Source: Streptomyces sp. NBC_01237 (GTDB lineage Bacteria; Actinomycetota; Actinomycetes; Streptomycetales; Streptomycetaceae). Taken from it: a stretch of 64,000 nucleotides of DNA. This document shows, in pieces, positions 20,383 through 28,820 of this stretch. Every line of letters starts with the position of its first letter. Position 1 is the first letter of the stretch. The DNA lies in NCBI RefSeq assembly GCF_035917275.1, contig NZ_CP108508.1, positions 6,572,001-6,636,000 on the forward strand. The letters are read 5' to 3'. The notes under the pieces are model-generated. The model did no database searches. It was not told where the DNA came from and saw only the letters and a program-made list of their open reading frames with translations. The position numbers and the translations under genes were made by a program.

Positions 20383-21717
20383 CTAGCCCTTGATCGGTGT
20401 GAACAGGTCGAGCCAGTACAGGAGGTTGAGGAGGATGCCGCCGACGATCACCGCGGCCGGTGCCGCGGCCATCCGGACGATCGGCCGGCCCATCGCCTCG
20501 TTCAGCAGGTAGAGCCCGCCGACGACGAGGATGCCGAGCCCGCCGCCCATCGCGTTGGCCGCCATCAGCGAACCGAAGAGGATCGCCAGCTGGAGGGTGT
20601 CGCTGATCGCGCTGCGCAGGTGCTCCGAGGAGTCGCGGACGCTGGGCAGCTTGCCGAGGAGCTTGCCGATGTAGGAGAGGGCCAGTACTTCGAGGGCGAA
20701 GACCAGCGCGCCGACGATGGCGGCGACGAACGGGTTCGGCATCAGGTAGCCGATGGGGTACACGAGGGTGAAGCCGGCGATGCCGTACGCGCCGGAGGCG
20801 AGGGCGGTCGTCGCGATCAGCGGGATGAACCCGAAGACCCGGTAGAAGTCGACCTGGGCGGCTTCGGCGTACTGCCCCTTGGCGATCAGGAAGCTGGTTG
20901 CCTCGCCGCCGCCGAATATGTGCATCTGCGCGAGCACACAGACTCCGGCCCCCAGCACCATGAACAGGGGGAGGTACTTGCGCAGCCGGGCGGCGCTGGC
21001 GCTGAAGAGCGAGGCCATCGGGTCGTCGTCGAGGACGGGCTCGGTGACGCCCGCGGCCTTGTCGGCCTTGCGCTGCTTCAGGTCCTTGGCGACGGCGAGC
21101 CCGATCAGCATCAGCACGCCGACGGCCATCGCCAGTGCTCCGGCGAACATGTTCGGCCAGAGCTTCATGGTCATGACGACCAGGGCGAATTCGAGGACAC
21201 CGGCGATGCCGCCCCACTTGCGGCCGAACTGCTTGGTGATGGCCAGCACCGGGAAGAGCGTGAAGAGGAAGAGGATCGGCGTCGACATCTGCTGCATCGC
21301 GGTGATGAAGTCGACCGGCAGGTCGTGCGCCACGTTGTTGGCGCCGTTCAGCCCGAAGACGACCACCGCGCCCCAGGCACCGCCGAGGATCGGCGCGAGC
21401 CACTTCTTCGGCGACAGCATGCCGAGGATGTCGGTGGGCAGGAAGAGGAGCCACGGGTTCAGCACACCGGTGGAGAGGGCCATCGGTGCGCCGAGCCCGA
21501 AGATGAACCCGGCCGAGAGACCGAAAGAGACCGCCGTCGTGGCGCTGCGGGTGGTGCGCCCCTGGATGAAGTCCAGGAGGAACGGTCGTACGCCGTCGTT
21601 GAAGACGGCCAGCGCCATGTGCGAGATGTACGCGGTGAGCGCACAGAGGGCTATCACGGTCAGCTGCTGTGCCAGCGTGAAATCGAGGCCGGCACCGGCT
21701 GCGAGTGTGGTACTCAC
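20383..21717 (-). CDS. yhfT: Multi-pass membrane protein, YhfT family (putative transporter)
   Basis: A 444-residue integral membrane protein with about ten to twelve hydrophobic segments and a cytoplasmic Lys/Asp-rich loop near residues 215-235 (KDLKQRKADKAAG). Conserved-looking blocks include MALAVFNDGVRPFLLDFIQG, LGAPMALSTGVLNPWLLFLP, GLNGANNVAHDLPVDF and a C-terminal LDLFTPIKG. It is predicted to move the substrate or product of the cluster's enzymes across the membrane; this is inference from context. The start is GTG at 21717 with GAAGGAG upstream. The stop is followed directly by a long inverted repeat. Confidence 0.88.
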   Translation of the reverse strand: MSTTLAAGAGLDFTLAQQLTVIALCALTAYISHMALAVFNDGVRPFLLDFIQGRTTRSATTAVSFGLSAGFIFGLGAPMALSTGVLNPWLLFLPTDILGMLSPKKWLAPILGGAWGAVVVFGLNGANNVAHDLPVDFITAMQQMSTPILFLFTLFPVLAITKQFGRKWGGIAGVLEFALVVMTMKLWPNMFAGALAMAVGVLMLIGLAVAKDLKQRKADKAAGVTEPVLDDDPMASLFSASAARLRKYLPLFMVLGAGVCVLAQMHIFGGGEATSFLIAKGQYAEAAQVDFYRVFGFIPLIATTALASGAYGIAGFTLVYPIGYLMPNPFVAAIVGALVFALEVLALSYIGKLLGKLPSVRDSSEHLRSAISDTLQLAILFGSLMAANAMGGGLGILVVGGLYLLNEAMGRPIVRMAAAPAAVIVGGILLNLLYWLDLFTPIKG

Positions 21718-21764
21718 TGGGTCACTCCTTCGTGCCCGGGATGATCAAGAAATGTGGCTGGGGG

Positions 21765-22121
21765 TCAGCCGCGGGCGGCGATGGCGCGCGCCATGAGGGG
21801 GGCGATGGTGTCGATCTGGTCCATCGAGAAGCCGAAGACCTTCTTGCCGTCGGCGAGCAGGGCGGTGACCTCGTCCTCGGTGGGGACGCTGCGGCCGAAG
21901 GTGTGGCAGGCGGCGGCGCCCATCAGACCCACGAGCACGCCGAGTGAGGCGCCGGCGCCGGTGTGGCAGGTGCCGAGGTAGTAGTCGGCCTGTCCCACCC
22001 GGAGCTTCATCGCGGCGTCCATGTCGCTGGAGGCGACGACGTCGATGCCCTCGATGGCCAGCTTCCTGATGGTGTCGGTGACCTCGATCTTGCCGACGCC
22101 GCCGGTGAGGATCTTCGTCAT
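21765..22121 (-). CDS. yhfU: DUF2620 family protein, YhfU
   Basis: A 118-residue small protein of unknown function. Sequence landmarks are MTKILTGGVGKIEVTDTIRK, an SSDMDAAMKLRVGQADYYLG segment and GTCHTGAGASLGVLVGLMG, a glycine-rich stretch reminiscent of a substrate-binding or Rossmann-like loop. Family members sit next to YhfT in known yhf loci, and this one lies 47 bases upstream of yhfT, so the two may work together. No signal peptide. Confidence 0.85.
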   Translation of the reverse strand: MTKILTGGVGKIEVTDTIRKLAIEGIDVVASSDMDAAMKLRVGQADYYLGTCHTGAGASLGVLVGLMGAAACHTFGRSVPTEDEVTALLADGKKVFGFSMDQIDTIAPLMARAIAARG

Positions 22122-22185
22122 GGCTGTCCTTCTTCCTTCGTGAGGTGGTTCGGCCGAGGTGAACCCGGCTGCGGGGGTGCGGTGG

Positions 22186-22572
22186 TCAGGAAGCGGGTGT
22201 GGCGGGGGACTGCTGGGCCAGGACCGCGAGGTGCATGCCGAGGAAATTGACCTCGGACTCGGGGAGTGCCGCGCCGAGTTCCCGCCGGGCGCGCGCGGAG
22301 ACGGCGCGGGCGCGGGCGACGGCGTCGGGATGTCCGGCCAGTTCGGCGGCGACCTGGTCGTCGGTGAGGAACTGCTCGATGGGCTCGCCGTCCAGGAGCC
22401 GGGTGAGTGCCATCATCAGATGGCTGGTGAGCATGCCCGCGGTCGCTTCGGTGACCGTGCGGCCGTCGGCTTCGAGGGCGGCCAGCTCGGCAGTGACGAA
22501 GTCGGCCACTTCGGGCCGGACCTGTCCACCGTCACGGAAGAGCTGGATCCGCAGTGCGAGCTGGTCGTCCAT
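22186..22572 (-). CDS. yhfY: PRD-domain protein, YhfY
   Basis: A 128-residue protein made of one PTS-regulation-domain-like helical bundle. Histidines in PRD-like contexts are at about residue 51 (GMLTSHLMMALTRL) and near 112 (NFLGMHLAVL). Stand-alone PRD proteins can be phosphorylated by HPr or interact with regulators; here it may tune YhfZ, which is inference. ATG at 22572 is preferred to an upstream frame extension because AGGAGG lies directly before it and the promoter/operator box overlaps the extension. First gene of the long transcript yhfY-yhfW. Confidence 0.82.
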   Translation of the reverse strand: MDDQLALRIQLFRDGGQVRPEVADFVTAELAALEADGRTVTEATAGMLTSHLMMALTRLLDGEPIEQFLTDDQVAAELAGHPDAVARARAVSARARRELGAALPESEVNFLGMHLAVLAQQSPATPAS

Positions 22573-22591
22573 GGTGATCCTCCTAAAATCA

Positions 22592-22620
22592 ACAATAACC
22601 AGGATTCTGTATTTTGAAGG
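22592..22620 (-). promoter_or_regulatory. Promoter with candidate YhfZ operator, in front of yhfY
   Basis: Reading on the minus strand, a CCTTCA -35 (22615-22620), 17-base spacer and TATTGT -10 (22592-22597). The spacer holds CAGAATCCTG, part of a 21-base box (22596-22616) that is 18/21 identical to one in front of yhfZ. A 12-base leader would precede the ATG. Confidence 0.6.
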
Positions 22621-22674
22621 TGACAAAGGTCCCGTACCGTTCGGACCTTGGTCACTCGCCCCGCCGGACCGGAG

Positions 22675-23613
22675 TCAGTACGAGGGCACGCGCTCGCCCC
22701 TCAGTACCTCGTTCTGGAGTGAGGTGATCAGGGAGAGGTCGAGCGAGTCCCGGACGGCCGCCAGGGCCTTCGCCCCGTCGGTCCGGCCGATGATGGCCGC
22801 GCTGGAGTTGCGCAGCGCCAGCTCGCGGGTGACCTCGTCGCCCAGCGGGAGCACATCGACGCCGAATCCGACCCGGTCCTGCGCCTCGTCCAGGTTCCAG
22901 ACGGTGGCGTCGACCTCGTCGCGGGCGAAGAGGTCGCGCAGCTGCATGTACGAGGCCTCCCGCCACCGGACGTCCTCGCGCCCGGCGAAGACCCGCTCGA
23001 CGAGCATCCGCAGATCCTCCGACGCGTGGTCGACCGCGACCCGCAGGCCGGGGGCGTCGAGGTCGACGCCGTGGCGTACGAGCATGCCGTGCGCGCCGAC
23101 GTAGGTGGCCGGTCCCAGATCGGCGACCAGCTCCACCGGGTGCTCGGAGATCAGCTGGTCGGCCGCGAAGCGTGACAGGACGACAAGGTCGACCTTCCCT
23201 TCGAGCAGCGCGGCGGTACGGGCTCCGGCGCCTCGCATGAACGTGATCGCGAACGGGGCGCCGGCCTCCTCGAAGGCGCTGCGCAGCCCGGTCGCCAGGC
23301 CCTCGTACCGACGGGAGTACGGCAGGGGCATCGCGGCGAGCAGGGTGCCGAGGCCGGAGAGCCGCCAGAGTATGGAGCGGTCCGAGCGGACGAGGAAGGT
23401 GCCGAGGTGGCCCCGGGCGGTCGTCTCGATGGCCCCGGATTCCTCCAGGAGCTGCAGCGCGGCCTGGACCGTGCCGTTTCCGCAGCCCAGCTCCTCGGCG
23501 AAGTCGCGCACCCGGGGCAGCCGGGTGTCCGGCTCGTGGTTGAGCAGCAGGACCGCGAGCTGCCGGGCGGCGAGGCCGTTCCGTGTGAGGAAGCGGTCAT
23601 CGAAAACGTTCAC
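22675..23613 (-). CDS. yhfZ: GntR-like transcriptional regulator, YhfZ
   Basis: A 312-residue regulator with an N-terminal winged helix-turn-helix (LPRVRDFAEELGCGNGTVQA) and a C-terminal periplasmic-binding-protein-like sensor domain (MPLPYSRRYEGLATGLRSAF, GPATYVGAHGMLVRHGVDLD, VDATVWNLDEAQ). It ends in RVPSY; as I recall, enterobacterial YhfZ also ends in PSY. GTG at 23613 is chosen over an in-frame GTG at 23658 because the longer start would run through the promoter box, and the predicted transcript start falls at 23613-23614 (leaderless). It likely represses its own gene and the yhfY-yhfW transcript. Confidence 0.87.
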   Translation of the reverse strand: MNVFDDRFLTRNGLAARQLAVLLLNHEPDTRLPRVRDFAEELGCGNGTVQAALQLLEESGAIETTARGHLGTFLVRSDRSILWRLSGLGTLLAAMPLPYSRRYEGLATGLRSAFEEAGAPFAITFMRGAGARTAALLEGKVDLVVLSRFAADQLISEHPVELVADLGPATYVGAHGMLVRHGVDLDAPGLRVAVDHASEDLRMLVERVFAGREDVRWREASYMQLRDLFARDEVDATVWNLDEAQDRVGFGVDVLPLGDEVTRELALRNSSAAIIGRTDGAKALAAVRDSLDLSLITSLQNEVLRGERVPSY

Positions 23614-23620
23614 GAAAAGA

Positions 23621-23649
23621 ACAGTAAACAGGATTCTGGATATTGGCAA
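23621..23649 (-). promoter_or_regulatory. Promoter with candidate YhfZ operator, in front of yhfZ
   Basis: On the minus strand, TTGCCA (-35, 23644-23649), 17-base spacer, TACTGT (-10, 23621-23626). The spacer contains the same CAGAATCCTG core as the yhfY promoter (box 23625-23645). Spacing predicts a start point at the yhfZ GTG. Confidence 0.65.
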
Positions 23650-23793
23650 GGAGTTCACCCCGGTGATGTGAGGCGCCGGGGGCAGGCCCGCCCGCGCGTC
23701 CCCCTCCTGGGCCCTCCGGGCCGCCCCTCCAGAGGCTTTGGTGCTGTTTCTCCCCTAATGTCGCCAACAGTGGCCGTCGGCAGAGGAGCACGC

Positions 23794-25728
23794 GTGACCA
23801 ACCCCGTACCTCCGCGCGATCGAACGGACCAGCCATGGCGCTCCGAAGGCGCGCCCCCGCCCCCGCCCCCCGGCCGCAAGATGCCGGGCGGCTGGGGCGG
23901 ACTGCTGCTCACGGCCCTGGCCGTCTATCTGATCGCCAACCTGGTGCTGTCCCTCTTCAACGGCGACGACGAGCCGACCATCGCGTACACCGAGTTCAGC
24001 AAGCAGGTCACCGCGGGCAACGTCTCGAAGATCTACTCCAAGGGCGATGCCATCCAGGGGCAGCTGAAGAAGGAGGCCAAGCTCCCCGGCGGGGACGACA
24101 AGTACAGCAAGTTCACCACCCAGCGGCCCGCCTTCGCCGACGACCACCTCTGGGCCGAACTGACCAAGGACGATGTCACCGTGACCGCCGAGCCGGTCGT
24201 CCAGCAGCGCAGCTTCCTGGCCAACCTGCTGATCTCGCTCGCCCCGATGCTGCTGCTCGTCCTGCTGTGGGTGTTCATCGCCCGGCGGATGCGCGGCGGT
24301 CCCGGCGGCGGGATGGCCGGTCTCGGGCGCAAGCCCCCGCCCAAGCCGGTCGAGCTCGAAGGGAGCAAGCGCACCACCTTCGAGGACGTGGCCGGAATCG
24401 ACGAGGTCGAGGGCGAACTGAACGACGTCGTCGACTTCCTCAAGAACCCGCAGGAGTACGCGAAGATGGGCGCCCGGATGCCCGGCGGTGTCCTGCTCGC
24501 GGGCCCGCCCGGCACCGGCAAGACCCTGCTGGCCCGCGCCGTGGCCGGTGAGGCGGGGGTGCCGTTCTTCTCCGCCTCGGCCTCCGAATTCATCGAGATG
24601 ATCGTCGGGGTGGGAGCCGGCCGGGTACGGGAGCTCTTCGCCGAGGCCCGCAAGGTCGCCCCCGCCATCGTCTTCATCGATGAGATCGACACCATCGGCC
24701 GGGCCCGCGGCGGCGGCTCCGGCATGGGCGGCCACGACGAACGCGAACAGACCCTCAACCAGATCCTCACCGAGATGGACGGCTTCTCCGGCTCCGAGGG
24801 CGTCGTCGTCCTCGCCGCCACCAACCGCGCCGACGTCCTGGACCCCGCCCTCACCCGGCCCGGCCGCTTCGACCGGATCGTCCAGGTCAGCCCGCCGGAC
24901 AGGGACGGCCGGGAAGCGATCCTGCGGATCCACACCCGGAGCATCCCGCTCGCCGAGGACGTCGACCTCGCCCAGGTCGCCCGGACGACCCCCGGCATGA
25001 CCGGCGCCGACCTCGCCAACCTGGCCAACGAGGCCGCCCTGCTCGCCGTCAAGCGCAAACAGTCGCAGGTCGGTCAGTCCGACTTCTCCGACGCCCTGGA
25101 GAAGGTCCAGCTCGGGGCGGAACGCCCGCTCGTCATGCCCGCCGAGGAGCGCCGCCGTACCGCGTACCACGAGAGCGGCCACGCCCTGCTCGGCATGCTC
25201 CAGCCCGGCGCCGACCCGGTCCGCAAGATCACCATCGTGCCGCGCGGGCGCGCCCTCGGCGTCACCCTCTCGACCCCGGACGCCGACAAGTACGCGTACA
25301 CCGAGGAGTATCTGCGCGGCCGGATCATCGGTGCTCTGGGCGGCATGGCGGCGGAACGGATCGTGTACGACGTGGTCACCACCGGCGCGGAGAGCGACCT
25401 GGAACAGGTCACCGGCCTGGCCCGCGGCATGGTCGGACGGTGGGGCATGAGCGACAGGATCGGCCGCCTCACCGCCATCCCCGCCGACGCCCAGCAGGCC
25501 TACGGCCTCTCCGCGGCGCCCGCCACCCTCGACACCGTCGACGCCGAGATGCGCCGCATCGTCGACGAGTGCTACGAGGAGGCCTGCGGCCTGCTGCGCG
25601 AGAACCGGGACAAGCTCGACTCACTGGCCGAGGCGCTGCTCGCGAACGAGACCCTGGACGAAACGGCGGCCTACCGGGCGGCCGGCGTGACCCGGCCGGC
25701 CAAGCCCGGCGGAGACTCCTCCTCCTGA
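23794..25728 (+). CDS. ftsH: ATP-dependent zinc metalloprotease FtsH (paralogue)
   Basis: A 644-residue membrane-anchored AAA+ protease. A Pro-rich N-terminus ([14 protein letters not shown]) leads to a membrane helix (about residues 35-55), an extracytoplasmic domain, a second helix ([21 protein letters not shown]), the AAA domain with Walker A GPPGTGKT (about residue 237), Walker B IVFIDEID and the SRH segment, then the HESGH zinc motif at about residue 459. GTG at 23794 has AGAGGAGC upstream. Streptomyces have another ftsH elsewhere (family knowledge), so this is probably the second copy. It is divergent from the yhf-type cluster. Confidence 0.94.
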   Translation: MTNPVPPRDRTDQPWRSEGAPPPPPPGRKMPGGWGGLLLTALAVYLIANLVLSLFNGDDEPTIAYTEFSKQVTAGNVSKIYSKGDAIQGQLKKEAKLPGGDDKYSKFTTQRPAFADDHLWAELTKDDVTVTAEPVVQQRSFLANLLISLAPMLLLVLLWVFIARRMRGGPGGGMAGLGRKPPPKPVELEGSKRTTFEDVAGIDEVEGELNDVVDFLKNPQEYAKMGARMPGGVLLAGPPGTGKTLLARAVAGEAGVPFFSASASEFIEMIVGVGAGRVRELFAEARKVAPAIVFIDEIDTIGRARGGGSGMGGHDEREQTLNQILTEMDGFSGSEGVVVLAATNRADVLDPALTRPGRFDRIVQVSPPDRDGREAILRIHTRSIPLAEDVDLAQVARTTPGMTGADLANLANEAALLAVKRKQSQVGQSDFSDALEKVQLGAERPLVMPAEERRRTAYHESGHALLGMLQPGADPVRKITIVPRGRALGVTLSTPDADKYAYTEEYLRGRIIGALGGMAAERIVYDVVTTGAESDLEQVTGLARGMVGRWGMSDRIGRLTAIPADAQQAYGLSAAPATLDTVDAEMRRIVDECYEEACGLLRENRDKLDSLAEALLANETLDETAAYRAAGVTRPAKPGGDSSS

Positions 25729-25743
25729 CGAACACGGCGAGCA

Positions 25744-25800
25744 ACGGACCACGCCGGTGCACACGGACCACGCCGGTGCACACGGACCACGCCGGTGCAC
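25744..25800 (+). repeat. Three perfect 19-bp tandem repeats after ftsH
   Basis: Unit ACGGACCACGCCGGTGCAC at 25744-25762, 25763-25781 and 25782-25800, starting 15 bases after the ftsH stop. All three copies are identical. Function unknown; the copy number may vary between strains. Confidence 0.95.
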
Positions 25801-25838
25801 TGCGCCGGGGTTCGCTGTGCGGTCGGGTGCGCCGGGGG

Positions 25839-26729
25839 TCAGGCCACGCACACCAGGTAGCGGAACACGTTCGGCATCCACACCGTGCCGTCCGGCCGCC
25901 GATACGGGTGCAGCGCCTCCGTGACCTCGTCCTCCACCCGGGTACGGTCCGTCGCCCGGAGCGCCGCGTCGAAGAGTCCGGTGGACAGCAGCCCGCGCAC
26001 CGCGCTGTCCAGGTCCGCGTACCCGAACGGGCATGACACCCGCCCCGAGCCGTCCGGTCTCAGCCCGGCCCGCGAAGCCACGTCCTCCAGGTCGTCGCGC
26101 CGGGCCGCCCGCCAGCCGCCGGAACGCGGAGCGCGCGACGGACCGGCCAGCCGGGCCGCCACCCGCAGCACCGCCGCGGTGGCACACCTCTCGGGCGGAC
26201 CCCAGCCGGTCAGGACCACGGTGGCGCCCCGGGCGGCCAGCGGTACGGCGGATTCCAGCGCGGGGGTGAGCCCCTCGGAGTCACCGGCCGCGCACCCGAT
26301 CGGGTCGAACGAGGTGAGCAGGTTGTACGGCCCCTCGGCCTCACCGGCCGCCGAGGGGCCGCCGATGACCAGCCGCGCCCGCTCGGGGCCGGGCCGGCCG
26401 GACGGAGCGCCGGGCCCCGGATCGGGCAACAGCCGCTCACGGGCCAGCGCGAGCCGTTCCCGGTCGGTGTCGACGCCGGTGACACGCGCCCCGCGGGAAG
26501 CGGCGATCAGCAGGGCGAGCCCGGAGCCGCAGCCGAGGGAGAGCATCCGTGTGGCGGTCCCGACCTCGAGCCGGTCGTACACCGCTTCGTACAGCGGTGC
26601 CAGCATCCGCTCCTGGATCTCGGCCCAGTCACGGGCACGGATGCCGGCATCGGCCGGGGCGGACGCATCCGCGGACGAATCCGTGTACGAATCCGTGTAC
26701 CGGTGGTGCCGGACGAGCGTTGGTGTCAT
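25839..26729 (-). CDS. SAM-dependent methyltransferase-like protein
   Basis: A 296-residue class I methyltransferase. Motif I is MLSLGCGSGLALLIAASRGA, followed by VTGVDTDRERLALARERL (acidic residue after strand 2). The N-terminus has a short TDSYTDS repeat encoded by a duplicated 12-mer. ATG at 26729 is chosen as the first start in frame with good coding character; the longer frame extension upstream has none. It is convergent with ftsH and divergent from the HExxH gene. The substrate is unknown. Confidence 0.8.
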   Translation of the reverse strand: MTPTLVRHHRYTDSYTDSSADASAPADAGIRARDWAEIQERMLAPLYEAVYDRLEVGTATRMLSLGCGSGLALLIAASRGARVTGVDTDRERLALARERLLPDPGPGAPSGRPGPERARLVIGGPSAAGEAEGPYNLLTSFDPIGCAAGDSEGLTPALESAVPLAARGATVVLTGWGPPERCATAAVLRVAARLAGPSRAPRSGGWRAARRDDLEDVASRAGLRPDGSGRVSCPFGYADLDSAVRGLLSTGLFDAALRATDRTRVEDEVTEALHPYRRPDGTVWMPNVFRYLVCVA

Positions 26730-27238
26730 GGAATGCGCCCCAATCCGCCGAGAGGTCGGTCGTGCCCGAGAGTGACAGTCCCCCGTGTGCGTACGCCCGC
26801 GGTTCCCCCGTATGTCAGAGAACTGCGCATCCGCGGTCCCGTCCAGGGGTTGAAGGGGTTCAATGGCGATGCTCGTGTGCCCGGTCGTGCGCCCCCGCGC
26901 GCGGCACCGTGCTGCTTCCCGCTCTTCGCTCTCAGTCTTACCCGACACGCCGGGCACAGCACGTCGAGGGCTCCGGACCCGGACTCCGTACGGTGAAACC
27001 CGCCGCGGACGCCCGGGTGGACGCCCGGCACGCGGCCCGGCGCAACGGGTGGTGGTGCGCCGGGTAACCTCGCTCGCGAGGTCGGTGCCCCGCACCCCGC
27101 GCGCACGCCGGGGCGTAGCCGGTGCTACGTACCACCTTGGTGCGAGCTGTGAGCCTTCTCCGCAGATCTGCGCACCCGCCCTCGTCCGGACGCATCAACG
27201 GCAACTGACTGGTACGTGCAAATTATTTGGGATGCCCC
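26730..27238. other. Intergenic region without a recognised gene
   Basis: About 510 bases between the methyltransferase start and the ECF-type promoter of the next gene. Several open frames cross it on both strands, but none has the expected codon bias, a good ribosome binding site or recognisable similarity. It should contain the methyltransferase promoter. Confidence 0.4.
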
Positions 27239-27244
27239 GGAATA

Positions 27245-27270
27245 GGAACACCGGGGCACTCAGGCTCGTT
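27245..27270 (+). promoter_or_regulatory. ECF-sigma-type promoter before the HExxH gene
   Basis: GGAAC (27245-27249), 18 bases, GTT (27268-27270). This fits the GGAA(T/C)-N18-GTT pattern of actinobacterial ECF/SigR-type promoters. A start point six to eight bases downstream would fall at or next to the GTG start (27279). Confidence 0.5.
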
Positions 27271-27278
27271 GTCACGAC

Positions 27279-27872
27279 GTGAGCACGACACCACCTGTAC
27301 TTGCCGCAGAGCTGGCACAGGCGTGGGCCGACATTCAGCGGTACCACCCCGAGCTGCCCGATCTTGCCGCGCCCGAGTCCCTGATCGGAGAGTCCTCGTC
27401 CGCCTGTGGCGCCGAGCTCTCCTTCGAGCGACTGCTCCATGAGGCAGTCCACGGCATCGCCGCCGCGAGAGGTGTCCGAGACACCTCCCGCGCCGGCCGT
27501 TACCACAACCGACGTTTCCTCGCGATCGCCGAGGAGCTGGGCCTCGATCATGCCGAGGAGCCCCACCCCAGCAGCGGATTCTCGCTGGTCACGCTGAATC
27601 CGGAGGCCAAGCGCCGGTACCGCCCGACCACCGAACGGCTGCAGCGCGCCCTCAAGGCGCACACGGTGGCCACCGCCGCCGACACCAAGCGCTCCTTCCG
27701 CGGCCCGGCCGCCCGGCACGGCTCCTCCGGAGGCGGCGTGCGGGTCAAGGCCGTCTGCGACTGCGGGCGCAACGTCCGCGTCGTGCCGTCGGTCCTCGCG
27801 CAGGCGCCGATCGTCTGCGGTGGCTGCGGCAAGCCGTTCCAGATCCCGGAAGCGGCGGTCGCGGTGGGGTGA
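27279..27872 (+). CDS. SprT-like/HExxH zinc-binding protein of unknown function
   Basis: A 197-residue protein. Residues near 45-75 carry a metallopeptidase-like motif, FERLLHEAVHGIAAARGV (HExxH), followed by RYHNRRFLAIAEELGL as a possible third-ligand region. The C-terminus has two CxC/CxxC pairs (CDCGRNVRVV and CGGCGKPF) that look like a zinc ribbon. This layout resembles SprT-like proteins. GTG at 27279 follows an ECF-type promoter and would be read from a nearly leaderless message. It sits directly upstream of the rpsP operon. Function is not established. Confidence 0.75.
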   Translation: MSTTPPVLAAELAQAWADIQRYHPELPDLAAPESLIGESSSACGAELSFERLLHEAVHGIAAARGVRDTSRAGRYHNRRFLAIAEELGLDHAEEPHPSSGFSLVTLNPEAKRRYRPTTERLQRALKAHTVATAADTKRSFRGPAARHGSSGGGVRVKAVCDCGRNVRVVPSVLAQAPIVCGGCGKPFQIPEAAVAVG

Positions 27873-28028
27873 GCCGACGGGGTGTGGCACAATGGCTAGC
27901 TGTACTCGACAGCCGCATAGGACCCCTCTCTCCTCCGGCTGACGCGTCCGTCGGGCACCCGAGTACCGCAACCCCACGTGGCATCTTCGTTGTGCCCAAC
28001 CACGTCAAGACCAGGAGACACCACTTCC

Positions 28029-28469
28029 GTGGCAGTCAAGATCAAGCTGAAGCGTCTGGGCAAGATCCGTTCGCCTCACTACCGCATCGTCGTCGCCGAC
28101 TCCCGTACCCGCCGTGACGGCAGGGCCATCGAGGAGATCGGCCTGTACCACCCGGTGCAGAACCCCTCGCGCATCGAGGTCAACTCGGAGCGTGCGCAGT
28201 ACTGGCTGTCCGTCGGCGCCCAGCCGACCGAGCCGGTTCTCGCGATCCTGAAGCTCACCGGTGACTGGCAGGCGCACAAGGGCCTCCCGGCCCCCGCGCC
28301 GCTGCTGCAGCCGGAGCCCAAGGCTGACAAGCGCGCCCTCTTCGAGGCGCTGTCCTCGGACGGCGACGAGGCCAAGGGTGAGGCCATCACTCAGAAGGCC
28401 AAGAAGTCCGACAAGAAGGCGGACGAGGCGGCTGACGCTGCTGCGTCCACCGAGTCGACCGAGGCCTGA
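28029..28469 (+). CDS. rpsP: 30S ribosomal protein S16
   Basis: A 146-residue S16. The conserved core starts [20 protein letters not shown] with GLYHPVQNP and ends near residue 85. The rest is an Ala/Lys/Asp/Glu-rich extension typical of actinobacteria, longer than the usual 80-90 residues. GTG at 28029 begins the core. First gene of a conserved operon with a KH protein, rimM, trmD and rplS. A CACAAT at 27888-27893 could be a -10 element. Confidence 0.96.
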   Translation: MAVKIKLKRLGKIRSPHYRIVVADSRTRRDGRAIEEIGLYHPVQNPSRIEVNSERAQYWLSVGAQPTEPVLAILKLTGDWQAHKGLPAPAPLLQPEPKADKRALFEALSSDGDEAKGEAITQKAKKSDKKADEAADAAASTESTEA

Positions 28470-28471
28470 GC

Positions 28472-28711
28472 ATGCTCGAGGAGGCTCTCGAGCACCTCGT
28501 GAAGGGCATCGTCGACAACCCCGACGAAGTGCAGGTGGCCTCGCGCACCCTGCGCCGTGGGCGCGTGCTGGAGGTTCGGGTCCACCCCGATGACCTCGGC
28601 AAGGTGATCGGCCGCAACGGCCGCACCGCTCGCGCTCTGCGTACCGTCGTGGGCGCCATCGGTGGTCGTGGTATCCGTGTCGACCTCGTCGATGTGGACC
28701 AGGTTCACTGA
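28472..28711 (+). CDS. KH-domain RNA-binding protein (KhpA-like)
   Basis: A 79-residue single KH domain with the GxxG loop as IGRNGR inside [19 protein letters not shown]. Proteins of this family (KhpA/YlqC) bind RNA and are always found next to rpsP in actinobacteria and firmicutes. ATG at 28472 comes two bases after the rpsP stop. A UUCG-loop terminator follows. Confidence 0.93.
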   Translation: MLEEALEHLVKGIVDNPDEVQVASRTLRRGRVLEVRVHPDDLGKVIGRNGRTARALRTVVGAIGGRGIRVDLVDVDQVH

Positions 28712-28731
28712 AAGAGTTGAACACCGGCCAG

Positions 28732-28763
28732 GGCCGGGGAGGGCTTTCGAGCCGTCCCCGGCC
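28732..28763 (+). terminator. Terminator with UUCG loop between the KH gene and rimM
   Basis: Fourteen-base arms with one mismatch (28732-28745 and 28750-28763) around a TTCG tetraloop, then TTTGTCG. It should reduce read-through from rpsP into rimM. Confidence 0.8.
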
Positions 28764-28820
28764 TTTGTCGTCCGTCACCCTCTACTCGTACGTCCGTACA
28801 CCATCAATCGGAGAAGCAGC

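Noticed and set aside
26863..27282. 139-residue ORF in the gap before the HExxH gene
   Set aside because: No recognisable similarity, poor codon usage, and its end overlaps the ECF-type promoter and the next start.
27885..27925. Possible tRNA-like sequence upstream of rpsP (GGCTAGCTGTACTCGACAGCC)
   Set aside because: No cloverleaf, no CCA-proximal T-arm; more likely promoter and leader sequence.
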